From Acidimicrobiaceae bacterium (lineage in GTDB: Bacteria; Actinomycetota; Acidimicrobiia; Acidimicrobiales; RAAP-2), in contig PLKM01000054.1 of the NCBI GenBank assembly GCA_003141095.1, positions 37,047 to 72,629 on the forward strand: 35,583 nucleotides of DNA. Reading direction: 5' to 3'. A program made the translations under genes and the position numbers. Of this stretch, positions 7,602 to 14,511 are shown piece by piece. Positions within the stretch are counted from its first letter, which is position 1; each line of letters begins with the position of its first letter. The notes under the pieces are model-generated. The model was not told where the DNA came from, did no database searches, and saw only the letters and a list, made by a program, of their open reading frames with translations.

Positions 7602-8533
7602 TAGTTTTTAACCTGCTGCTTTCTAGATGCCCAGATGCGGGCGCTGAGACTTAGTACGAAGATGAACACCACCAGCACCAACGCGATGCCCCACACCTGG
7701 GCTCGCAGGCTGGGCCACTCGGACTTGGCGTTCTCGTAGATGCTTAGTGGCAACGCCGAGACGGGGTCGAACGGCTTCCACGAGTTCGTAAACCCGCCGG
7801 CGATCACCAACATCACCGGTGCCGTTTCACCGACCGCTCGCGAGACGGCGAGAATCGTCCCGGTCACGATGCCCGAGGCCGAGGCGGGCAGGACTACCCG
7901 CAGCGAGATTACGTGGGGCTTGGCCCCGAGAGCCAGACCCGCCTCTCGCAGGGTGTTCGGAACGTTTCGAACGGCGATCTCGGTGGAGATGACGATCACC
8001 GGCAGCATCAAGACCGCGAGCGCGAAGGAACCGGCGATCGCTGAGAAACCGACGTTGAGGTCGCGGACGACGAACGAGAACGCGAAGAGGCCCATCAAGA
8101 TTGACGGAGCGCCCGCCATTGTTTGAGCGATCACGCGCAGGGACGAGGCCAGCTTCGACTCCGTCTCGGCAAGGTAGATCCCGACGAGTATCCCCACCGG
8201 AATCGCCATCACCGACGCGTAGATCGTGAGCGCCAAGGTGCCCACGATCGCGTTCGAGACGCCCCCCGTCGCGTTGGGGGCGATCAGCGAAGGCGTCGAC
8301 GGCAGCGTCGTAAAGAAAGCCTTGTCGATAACCGGTAGGCCCTGCTTGAACAACTGGTACAGCAGCATCACCAAGGGCACTGCCGACACGAGCAGCGCGA
8401 TGGCGCACAGTGCGATCATCATCCGAGAGACTGCGAGCCTTCGCGCGCGCGAGTGTGATGAGATTCGTCGAATTTCGCCACGCATCTCGTTGCCAACTTC
8501 TTTGGGCTCTTGGATTTCAGTCATGTCGCTCAT
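7601..8533 (-). CDS. pstA: Phosphate ABC transporter permease PstA
   Basis: The product is a 310-residue inner-membrane permease with about six hydrophobic segments, within the normal PstA range. The inner-membrane binding-protein-dependent transport (EAA) loop is visible as RNVPNTLREAGLALGAKPHVISLRVVLPAS, which docks onto PstB. Together with PstC it forms the phosphate channel. The first 40 residues are polar and basic (RRISSHSRARR) and precede the first membrane helix. Its ATG overlaps the pstC stop by 4 bp and its stop overlaps the pstB start by 1 bp, so pstC, pstA and pstB form one coupled unit. Confidence 0.96.
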   Translation of the reverse strand: MSDMTEIQEPKEVGNEMRGEIRRISSHSRARRLAVSRMMIALCAIALLVSAVPLVMLLYQLFKQGLPVIDKAFFTTLPSTPSLIAPNATGGVSNAIVGTLALTIYASVMAIPVGILVGIYLAETESKLASSLRVIAQTMAGAPSILMGLFAFSFVVRDLNVGFSAIAGSFALAVLMLPVIVISTEIAVRNVPNTLREAGLALGAKPHVISLRVVLPASASGIVTGTILAVSRAVGETAPVMLVIAGGFTNSWKPFDPVSALPLSIYENAKSEWPSLRAQVWGIALVLVVFIFVLSLSARIWASRKQQVKN

Positions 8534-9516
8534 ACCAGTGCCAGTACCCTTCGCTGACGGCGGACCAGCCAGCGACTCACGAGCGAAAGTCCAAAGTTCA
8601 AAAGCATCAGGAGCACACCGAGCGCCATCAGCGCCGCTATCTCATTGCCTTGTGACTCACCGAACTCAGTGGCGATCCACGCGGCGATCGAGGTTCCCGG
8701 ATAGAGCAGGTGGAACTGAACGTTGGCGACCCCACCCGCCACGAGGGCCACGGCGACCGTCTCGCCGGTCGCGCGAGCGAGCGCCAAGAACGTGGCGCCG
8801 AAGAGGCCGATCTTCGCCGTTGGCAGCACCACTCCGCGAATTACTTGCCATCGAGTCGCACCCAAGGAGAGGCTGGCCTCAATGAGGTCCTGTGGGACAA
8901 CGGCGATAACTTCTCGACTGATCGCCACGAAGGTCGGAAGGATCATGATCCCCAACACAATTGAAGCGAGCAGCAATGAGGTGCCGAACTCTTGTCCGGG
9001 GTTGCCGAAGATCGCCTTCGCGAAGGGCCAACTGTTCAACCAGGGATTGACCGTCGTCTCCATCCACGGAGCCAGGACCAGCAAGCCCCAAAGACCGTAG
9101 ACGATGCTCGGGACCGCGGCCAGCAACTCGACGAGTGTCGCGATCACGTTGCGAAATCGCCTCGGGATCAGAAAGACGATGGCGATCGAAGTCCCGAGTC
9201 CAACAATGACCGCCAGGACGAGGGCGATCAACGATGTTTCGAAGGTTCCGGTGATCATCGCGAGACCGCCGAAGGGTCCGAGCGGCGACGCCCATCCCTT
9301 GCCACCGAGGAGCGTGCCCGCGTGGTGCAGCCAGGTTGGCAACGAACTCCAAAAGATCGTGCCAACGAAACCAACACTGACGGCGGCGAAGAGAATCGCA
9401 CCGGCCAGCAGGAGGTAGTGATACCAGGTGCGAGAAGCTGCGGGGGGGTTGTACCCCCCCGCAGCTTCGTCACCTAACTCCAGAGCAACAATTGATTCAT
9501 TTAAGATTTCGCTCAT
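8530..9516 (-). CDS. pstC: Phosphate ABC transporter permease PstC
   Basis: The product is 328 residues with about six hydrophobic segments and the permease EAA loop VPQDLIEASLSLGATRWQVIRGVVLPTA. It pairs with PstA to form the phosphate translocation path. The N-terminal 30 residues before the first helix are cytoplasmic and partly encoded by a perfect 15-bp inverted repeat (codons 17-28), listed separately. The ATG at 9516 lies 41 bp after the pstS stop and has no close Shine-Dalgarno; an AGGGATGAG element sits about 12 nt upstream. No other ATG occurs before the first membrane helix, so I keep this start. Confidence 0.95.
   Translation of the reverse strand: MSEILNESIVALELGDEAAGGYNPPAASRTWYHYLLLAGAILFAAVSVGFVGTIFWSSLPTWLHHAGTLLGGKGWASPLGPFGGLAMITGTFETSLIALVLAVIVGLGTSIAIVFLIPRRFRNVIATLVELLAAVPSIVYGLWGLLVLAPWMETTVNPWLNSWPFAKAIFGNPGQEFGTSLLLASIVLGIMILPTFVAISREVIAVVPQDLIEASLSLGATRWQVIRGVVLPTAKIGLFGATFLALARATGETVAVALVAGGVANVQFHLLYPGTSIAAWIATEFGESQGNEIAALMALGVLLMLLNFGLSLVSRWLVRRQRRVLALV
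9434..9468 (-). repeat. Perfect 15-bp GC-rich hairpin within the 5' end of pstC
   Basis: In the mRNA sense the arms are GAAGCTGCGGGGGGG and CCCCCCCGCAGCTTC around a TACAA loop. Every one of the 15 pairs is Watson-Crick, including a G7/C7 block. It encodes residues 17-28 of PstC (EAAGGYNPPAAS), before the first membrane helix. There is no U-tract after it, so it is not a classical terminator. Position between pstS and the rest of pstCAB suggests a role in RNA processing, attenuation or translation rate, which is inference. Confidence 0.85.
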
Positions 9517-9557
9517 TGAAAAATCAACTCATCCCTGCTCTTTGACCTTCTTGCTAC

Positions 9558-10886
9558 TTACGACTTTTGGTTCACGCAGACGGTACCGGACACCGTGATC
9601 GTCTGGAGTTGCGCGCGCGCGTACGTCTGAACGGCGGTGGGCAGCGGGACGTAACCTTCTGCGGCCGCGTCCTTCTTCTGAGCGCCGTGAGACTCCCAGT
9701 CCAGGTACTTCGTGATTCCTTCGCAGGTCGCCTCGCTGGTCTGTGCCTTGGGCACGAGGGCCCAGCTGTAGGTCGAGAAGGGCCACACGTTGGTTCCCGG
9801 CTCGTCGGTGATTGCGAAGTTGTCCGGCGTCACACTGGAACCGGCCGCGCTAGCGGCGTTTCCGATGTTGGTCAGACTGGGTTCCAACCACGCGCCATTC
9901 TTGTCCTGCAACTGGGCCACCTGGATGGCGTCGTTGCCGGGAATGAGCACGTAGCTGTACTCCACGTAACCAATGGCGCCGAGCGTGTTGACGATGCCCT
10001 GGGCCATGCCCGCATTGTTCGCTACACCGTTGATGTTCGTGGCACCCCACGCACCGCCGGAACCTTCCATCGGACTACCGCCGTTAGGGGCATGACCTGA
10101 GTTGCCAGCCTGGTAGAGCCAGTAGGTGAAGGCTTCGGTCGTGCCCGAGCCGGCGTTGCGGTAGAGGACCTTGATGGTGTCGCGAGCCTCGTTGTTCGTG
10201 CCCAGATTGGCCAGCGCCTTGCCGACTGTCGTACTCGTGCCACCGTTGGTCGCGACGATCGTTGGGTCCGACCACTGGGTGATCTTGCCGTCGTAAATCG
10301 CGGCAACTTCGGTCGCGGTGAGCTTCAAGTTGTCAAAGCCCGCTCCGAGGTTGTAGCCCATCACGGCGCCTCCCAAAGCGTACGGGACTTGCGCGTAGCT
10401 GGACTCAGTGGCCCCCGTTGGGAGTGTTCCTGCGGCCGCGCTCATCGGAACATCCGAGAAGCCAATGCTCAATGAGCCGCTCGTGATACCCGAGCGCCCA
10501 GTTCCCGAACCCGCGGCCGGGTACGCACTGAACGACACCTTGCCGCCGGCCGTGTACGCGGTTGAACCGCTGGTGGTGGCACCGACCAATGGCGCGTCGA
10601 ATGACGAACCGTTAATGGCCAGCGACACCGTGCCGGGGACGTTGAGGTCAGTGTCGCCATTGAGACCCGAACCCATAAGGCTGGGCTTGTGGATTGAGAA
10701 GCCCTTCGGACACGCTGGCCTTACGGCCTTGACCTTCTTGGACTTGAGTGCCGTTGAAGTCAACTCGTAGCAGGTGATCGTCCTAGTTTTCGGCTTGGAC
10801 GCGGCACCGGCGGGCAAGGTGACAACAGCGAGGAGACCAGCGACGGTCAGCGCTGCTGCCGCTAATGACCTGAGTGTCTTATTCAT
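9558..10886 (-). CDS. pstS: Phosphate ABC transporter substrate-binding protein PstS
   Basis: The product is about 442 residues. It opens with a Sec signal peptide (MNKTLRSLAAAALTVAGLLA, cleavage likely after AGAAS); no lipobox cysteine is seen, so it is probably secreted or wall-retained and not a lipoprotein. An extra segment of about 60 residues precedes the PstS core, which shows the family hallmarks SIGFSDVPMS, YDGKITQWSDPTI and RNAGSGTTEAFTYWLY (phosphate-binding GSGTT). It captures phosphate outside the membrane and delivers it to PstCA. The start is fixed by AGGAGG (10902-10897) ten bases before the ATG; a longer frame upstream reaches into a different gene. It is the first transporter gene of the operon. 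Confidence 0.95.
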   Translation of the reverse strand: MNKTLRSLAAAALTVAGLLAVVTLPAGAASKPKTRTITCYELTSTALKSKKVKAVRPACPKGFSIHKPSLMGSGLNGDTDLNVPGTVSLAINGSSFDAPLVGATTSGSTAYTAGGKVSFSAYPAAGSGTGRSGITSGSLSIGFSDVPMSAAAGTLPTGATESSYAQVPYALGGAVMGYNLGAGFDNLKLTATEVAAIYDGKITQWSDPTIVATNGGTSTTVGKALANLGTNNEARDTIKVLYRNAGSGTTEAFTYWLYQAGNSGHAPNGGSPMEGSGGAWGATNINGVANNAGMAQGIVNTLGAIGYVEYSYVLIPGNDAIQVAQLQDKNGAWLEPSLTNIGNAASAAGSSVTPDNFAITDEPGTNVWPFSTYSWALVPKAQTSEATCEGITKYLDWESHGAQKKDAAAEGYVPLPTAVQTYARAQLQTITVSGTVCVNQKS

Positions 10887-10977
10887 TCTGAACTTTCCTC
10901 CTAAAGAAAGTGATTCGTTTATGGCCAAGTGCAGATGCGTACGACCTTCGCCGCCAGCGAACCTTTTGCCACGAGAG

Positions 10978-11032
10978 ACCTTAGAAACGAAAAGTGAACG
11001 GCACGTGACGGCGACGGACTCGCCAGGTGAAT
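10978..11032 (-). promoter_or_regulatory. Candidate pstS promoter with Pho-type boxes
   Basis: Reading on the minus strand, ATTCACC (11032-11026) and GTTCAC (10999-10994) resemble the GTTCAC-type half-sites bound by PhoP of Streptomyces and RegX3-like response regulators. The second is followed by TTTTCGTTTC and then TAAGGT (10983-10978), a plausible -10. The half-site spacing is not the regular 11-nt direct repeat of a full PHO box, so this is a weak call supported mainly by position upstream of pstS. Confidence 0.35.
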
Positions 11033-11073
11033 TATTGAAGAAGTCTTTAAAACACTGGAAAGAGAGCGACTTT

Positions 11074-11244
11074 CTAGTCGCAGCAGCTGTCGCGCCAACC
11101 ACAGGTGGTGCAGCGGAAATGAGCGTGCTCGGGGCTGAGTGGCGACGCGCAGTGCGGGCATTCGTGAAAGACGCCGAACCGATTGAGACAGTCAGTCCCT
11201 CGCCCGACAACGTCGGCGGGCTCTGGCGTGTTGAGCTCTTGCAT
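11074..11244 (-). CDS. Small zinc-ribbon protein upstream of pstS
   Basis: This 56-residue frame ends in a dense cysteine pattern: Cys29-x2-Cys32 (ECPHC), Cys45-x2-Cys48 (RCTTCGW) and a terminal RDSCCD with Cys54 and Cys55. Two CxxC knuckles 12 residues apart form a typical zinc ribbon. The final CGWRDSCCD resembles small conserved actinobacterial proteins of unknown role, though I cannot confirm this without a search. The gene is on the pst strand 187 bp upstream of pstS and divergent from the phosphofructokinase gene. The ATG at 11244 is the first one that gives a compact protein, but start choice is uncertain. Function unknown; nucleic-acid or protein binding is possible. Confidence 0.55.
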   Translation of the reverse strand: MQELNTPEPADVVGRGTDCLNRFGVFHECPHCASPLSPEHAHFRCTTCGWRDSCCD

Positions 11245-11362
11245 CGTTCCATTATGAATGACGCGACGGCTCACCGGAATGATTACCGCCGCGTAAGATT
11301 TTTCGACGTCAATTTGTCCTACAGTGCTTTTGGGGAACAATTTCGTACGAGGCGGGCTTTTG

Positions 11363-12394
11363 ATGCGCATAGGTGTTCTTACCGCGGGCGGAGACGCACC
11401 TGGACTGAATGCGGCCATTCGCGGGCTCGGCCAAATGGCCTTTCGCAACGGACACGAGATCGTGGGCATCGCGAACGGATGGGCCGGACTGGCCGAGGAG
11501 TTCTCCGGACGACCTCTTTATCCTGATGATCTCAGCAATATCGTGGGCCAGGGCGGCACACTGCTCGGCACGGCTCGCTTCGACCTCGACCATCCAGCGG
11601 GCGGGCGGGACCGCGTGCTCGCGACCATCGGCGAACACCTCGACGCCCTCGTGGCGATCGGCGGCGACGGAACCCAACGAATCTCCAACTGGCTCGCCGA
11701 ACGCGGCGCCCCCGTCGTCGGCGTGCCGAAGACCCTTGATAACGACCTGATCGGCACCGACTACTGCATTGGTTTTGACACCGCGGTCAGCATTGTCGCC
11801 GAGTCGCTCGACCGGCTCTACACCACCGCCGCCTCGCACCACCGCGTCATGGTGGTCGAAACAATGGGGCGCGCCACCGGCTGGGTCGCCGCCATGGGCG
11901 GGCTCGCGGGCGGCGCGGACTTGATCGTGATTCCCGAATTCCCCATCACCATGGACCAAATCATTGCGCACCTCGTAAAACGACGAAGTTCGAACAACGC
12001 CTTTTCAATCGTCGTGGTCGCCGAGGGAATCAACCTCGAGACCCTTGGCGGCATCGAGGAGGGCGGCGTGCCCACCGAGGGCATCGGTGGCGTTCGCCTC
12101 GCGACGAGGGGCGTCGGTCAGTTCGTCGCCGCTCAAATCGACGCCCACGGAGGCTTCGAGGTTCGAACGACCGTCCTCGGTCACCTCCAGCGCGGCGGCA
12201 GCCCCACCGCGTACGACCGCATCTGGGCCACCCGGGTAGGCGCCGCCGCCTTTGACGCGGTGGTCGCCGAACAGTTCGGGATGATTCCCGTGGTGCGCGG
12301 TAGCCACGTGGAGTTGGTGCCACTGGCGACCGTGGCGAACGGTCAGCGCCAGGTTCCCCGCGATCTCTACGACCTCTGCGCCGCGTTCTTCTAG
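11363..12394 (+). CDS. 6-phosphofructokinase, group III actinobacterial type
   Basis: The product is 343 residues of PFK family A. It begins MRIGVLTAGGDAPGLNAAIRG; the catalytic segment is PKTLDNDLIGTD and the fructose-6-phosphate loop is METMGRATGWVA. Residue 103 in GGDGT is glycine, the residue found in ATP-using enzymes at the position equivalent to E. coli Gly104, while Lys123 in PKTLDND is the residue seen in PPi enzymes. This Gly/Lys combination is known from actinobacterial ATP-dependent PFKs of the mixed group III. It phosphorylates fructose 6-phosphate in glycolysis. The ATG at 11363 matches the family start exactly; the frame 13 codons further up is not conserved. It converges on tdk with a 13-bp gap. 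Confidence 0.93.
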   Translation: MRIGVLTAGGDAPGLNAAIRGLGQMAFRNGHEIVGIANGWAGLAEEFSGRPLYPDDLSNIVGQGGTLLGTARFDLDHPAGGRDRVLATIGEHLDALVAIGGDGTQRISNWLAERGAPVVGVPKTLDNDLIGTDYCIGFDTAVSIVAESLDRLYTTAASHHRVMVVETMGRATGWVAAMGGLAGGADLIVIPEFPITMDQIIAHLVKRRSSNNAFSIVVVAEGINLETLGGIEEGGVPTEGIGGVRLATRGVGQFVAAQIDAHGGFEVRTTVLGHLQRGGSPTAYDRIWATRVGAAAFDAVVAEQFGMIPVVRGSHVELVPLATVANGQRQVPRDLYDLCAAFF

Positions 12395-12407
12395 AACCGG
12401 AAGCGAG

Positions 12408-13004
12408 TTAGCGTTCGTCGGGTCCGAGTTGACCAGCCCGGTAGTGCCGTCGACACAACACCTGGTAGTGAACGTTGCCGTGAATGACGTCGCCGGTGAA
12501 GAACTGATTTCCTTCCCGGGCCACGACCCCGTCGACGACGCGGGCGTTGCACCGGCCCTTCTGACCGCACCAGCACGATGACGTGAGCGGTAGCTCGTGG
12601 GCCCAGTCGGCGATTGCGAAAAGTCGCGCGGAACCGGGAAAGACGTTCAAAAGAAAGTCCGCCGACAGGCCGAAGGCGTGGATGTCGATGCCGTGGTCGT
12701 CGACCATTTGGGCGAGTTCGTCGACCTGTCCCACGGTCGCGAATTGAACCTCGTCGATGACGAGAATCCTCGTCGCATCCCTCAGCGCCTTGTCGAGGTG
12801 GCTCGACAAACTGCTGCCCGGAATGACCGCCTCGGCCTCGGCCTCGATACCAATGCGACTGGTCACCATGCCGTCGTCACTGCGGTCGCCGAAGGTCCAC
12901 AGCGCCACGTCACTACGCCCTTCGCGCAACTGCCAGCAGAGTTGCAACGCCAGGGTCGACTTTCCCGCGGCCATCGTCCCGTATGTAAAAGTCAGTTCCG
13001 CCAT
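12408..13004 (-). CDS. tdk: Thymidine kinase
   Basis: The product is 198 residues of the type II (human TK1-like) fold. The P-loop is YGTMAAGKSTLAL near the N-terminus, the Walker B-like segment is ILVIDEVQFAT, and the lasso zinc site is CWCGQKGRCNAR plus VLCRRHY, the four-ligand tetrad of bacterial Tdk. It phosphorylates thymidine in DNA precursor salvage. The ATG at 13004 starts the conserved AELTFTYGTM sequence. It is divergent from the TrmO-like gene across a 96-bp gap and is a single-gene unit. A TATCGT hexamer about 29 nt before the ATG could be its -10. Confidence 0.95.
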   Translation of the reverse strand: MAELTFTYGTMAAGKSTLALQLCWQLREGRSDVALWTFGDRSDDGMVTSRIGIEAEAEAVIPGSSLSSHLDKALRDATRILVIDEVQFATVGQVDELAQMVDDHGIDIHAFGLSADFLLNVFPGSARLFAIADWAHELPLTSSCWCGQKGRCNARVVDGVVAREGNQFFTGDVIHGNVHYQVLCRRHYRAGQLGPDER

Positions 13005-13088
13005 TGGTTTCTCACATCGCTTCGCGAACGCTTAACGATACTCCGTGGCACCGGTCGATCAGCTGGGGAGAGCCGGCACGACTCTAGC

Positions 13089-13103
13089 TAGATTGGGCGT
13101 ATG
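13089..13103 (+). promoter_or_regulatory. Leaderless -10 element of the TrmO-like gene
   Basis: TAGATT at 13089-13094 is followed by 6 nt and the ATG at 13101. The spacing matches a transcript starting at the start codon; no ribosome-binding site is present. Confidence 0.5.
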
Positions 13104-13559
13104 AACTACAGCGTGCGCGCCATTGCCTACATCCGAAACGAGCGAAGCGAAGCGCTGGACGACAACTGGGACGACGTGCTCAGCACCGTCGAACTCGCCC
13201 AGGACGTGCCCAGTGAGGCGCTGCTCGGGCTCGGCGAGTTCTCCCACGTCGAGATCGTGTTCTTCGCTGACTGGGCCGAGGACGTTCCGCCGGGACCCTG
13301 GCATCGTCACCCTCGCGGCAACGAGGAGTGGCCCGACGTTGGCGTGTTCGCGCAGCGTAACAAGGACCGCCCCAACCGCATCCTGCTCAGCACCGTCGCT
13401 GTTGACTCGATCGCAGAACGTTCGCTCACCGTTCGCGGACTTGACGGGATTGACGGCACGCCGGTTCTCGATATCAAGCCAGTGTTTCGCTGGAGCGTGC
13501 CGCGCGGCGAGCTTCGCGTCGCCCCCTGGAGTGAAGCGCTCGGCGAGCACTACCACTAG
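13101..13559 (+). CDS. TrmO/TsaA-family (UPF0066) protein, single-domain form
   Basis: The product is 152 residues. The signature RPNRILLSTVAV followed by LTVRGLDGIDGTPVLDIKP is the conserved SAM-binding beta-barrel of the TrmO family; E. coli TrmO (about 235 residues) methylates the N6-threonylcarbamoyl group of tRNA adenosine 37. This version lacks the C-terminal domain of the E. coli enzyme, a form also common in archaea and actinobacteria, so the substrate could differ. The segment GEFSHVEIVFFADWAED matches the usual GLEGFSHLWVLFWF region. It acts in the cytosol. The gene has its own leaderless-type promoter and converges on the dehalogenase gene with a 3-bp gap. Confidence 0.82.
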   Translation: MNYSVRAIAYIRNERSEALDDNWDDVLSTVELAQDVPSEALLGLGEFSHVEIVFFADWAEDVPPGPWHRHPRGNEEWPDVGVFAQRNKDRPNRILLSTVAVDSIAERSLTVRGLDGIDGTPVLDIKPVFRWSVPRGELRVAPWSEALGEHYH

Positions 13560-13562
13560 TTC

Positions 13563-14474
13563 CTACTTCACGCCGGCGAACACGTTCAGCACCGCCGCGA
13601 GTTCCGGGCCCTTCTCCTCTTGCAAGAAATGCCCGCCGCCTTCGATGGTGACGTGCGCCTGGCCCTTGGTGCCGGGCACCGTGGCGAGGAACTTCTTGTC
13701 GCCACCCTTGGTGATGGGATCGCTGTCCGAGAAGCAGCAGAGGAAGGGCTTCTCCCACTTCTCGAGCACGGCCCAGGCGGCTGCGTTCGCGTCGTGGGCC
13801 GGGTCCTCGGGAGAAGTCGGCACGAGCAGCGGGAACTGTCGGGCCCCCTGTTTGTAGGTGTCGTCAGGAAATGGCGCGTCGTACGCCGCCACGACCTCAG
13901 GTTTCAGCCGCACAACGCAACCACCCGAGACAATGCCGCCGACGTGCAGATCTGGCGCGCTCTGGCTGTACTCCTGCCACGCGCGGAATGCCTCATTGAC
14001 CCGCTCGTTCCCCGTCGGCAGTCCGCCATTGCCAATCGCGACACGAGCGAAGCGCTCGGGGTGCTCGCCGACGAGACGTAGCCCAATGAGACTGCCCCAG
14101 TCCTGGGCGAAGAGCGTCACGTTCTGGAGATCGAGATGGTCAAAGAGAAGTTCGCGCACCCACTCGACGTGGCGAGCGTAGGTATAGTCGTCCCGGTCGG
14201 CTGGCTTGTCCGATTGGCCAAAGCCAATCAGGTCAGGTGCAATGACTCGGTGCCGTGCCGACACCAGGGCGGGAATCGTGAAGCGATAGAGATACGACCA
14301 ACTCGGCTCGCCGTGCATCAGCAAGACCACGTCGCCATCCGACGGACCCTCGTCGTAGTAAGCCATGCGAAGAGGCTCCCCTCCGGTAGGGTCCTTCACT
14401 TCTGCGTACTTCGCTTCAAAGGCGAAGTCCGGAAGATTCACAAAACGTTCCTCGGGGGTACGCACTCGTTGCAT
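13563..14474 (-). CDS. Haloalkane dehalogenase (alpha/beta hydrolase, DhlA/DhmA subfamily)
   Basis: The product is 303 residues. The oxyanion loop HGEPSWSYLYR, the nucleophile elbow AQDWGSLIG (Asp125, halide-binding Trp126) and the catalytic His282 in GGGHFLQEE match subfamily I haloalkane dehalogenases; the acid is Asp250 or Asp252 in SDSDPI, and a second halide-stabilising Trp is probably the one in FRAWQEY. These enzymes cleave carbon-halogen bonds in haloalkanes to alcohol and halide. Homology alone cannot rule out a related ester or epoxide hydrolase. Two ATGs stand in tandem; I take the second because AAGGAG lies 5 nt upstream. It sits 37 bp behind the sulfatase on the same strand. Confidence 0.85.
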   Translation of the reverse strand: MQRVRTPEERFVNLPDFAFEAKYAEVKDPTGGEPLRMAYYDEGPSDGDVVLLMHGEPSWSYLYRFTIPALVSARHRVIAPDLIGFGQSDKPADRDDYTYARHVEWVRELLFDHLDLQNVTLFAQDWGSLIGLRLVGEHPERFARVAIGNGGLPTGNERVNEAFRAWQEYSQSAPDLHVGGIVSGGCVVRLKPEVVAAYDAPFPDDTYKQGARQFPLLVPTSPEDPAHDANAAAWAVLEKWEKPFLCCFSDSDPITKGGDKKFLATVPGTKGQAHVTIEGGGHFLQEEKGPELAAVLNVFAGVK

Positions 14475-14511
14475 CATCTCTCCTTCTTGTCGTAGGGCAT
14501 TTGCGATACTG

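Noticed and set aside
10887..11252. N-terminal extension of PstS to 11252.
   Set aside because: A clear AGGAGG and a signal peptide start at 10886; the extension precedes the signal peptide and overlaps the zinc-ribbon frame.
12385..12397. GTTCT-TCT-AGAAC at the end of the phosphofructokinase gene as a bidirectional terminator.
   Set aside because: Five base pairs with a 3-nt loop and no U-tract is too weak to call.
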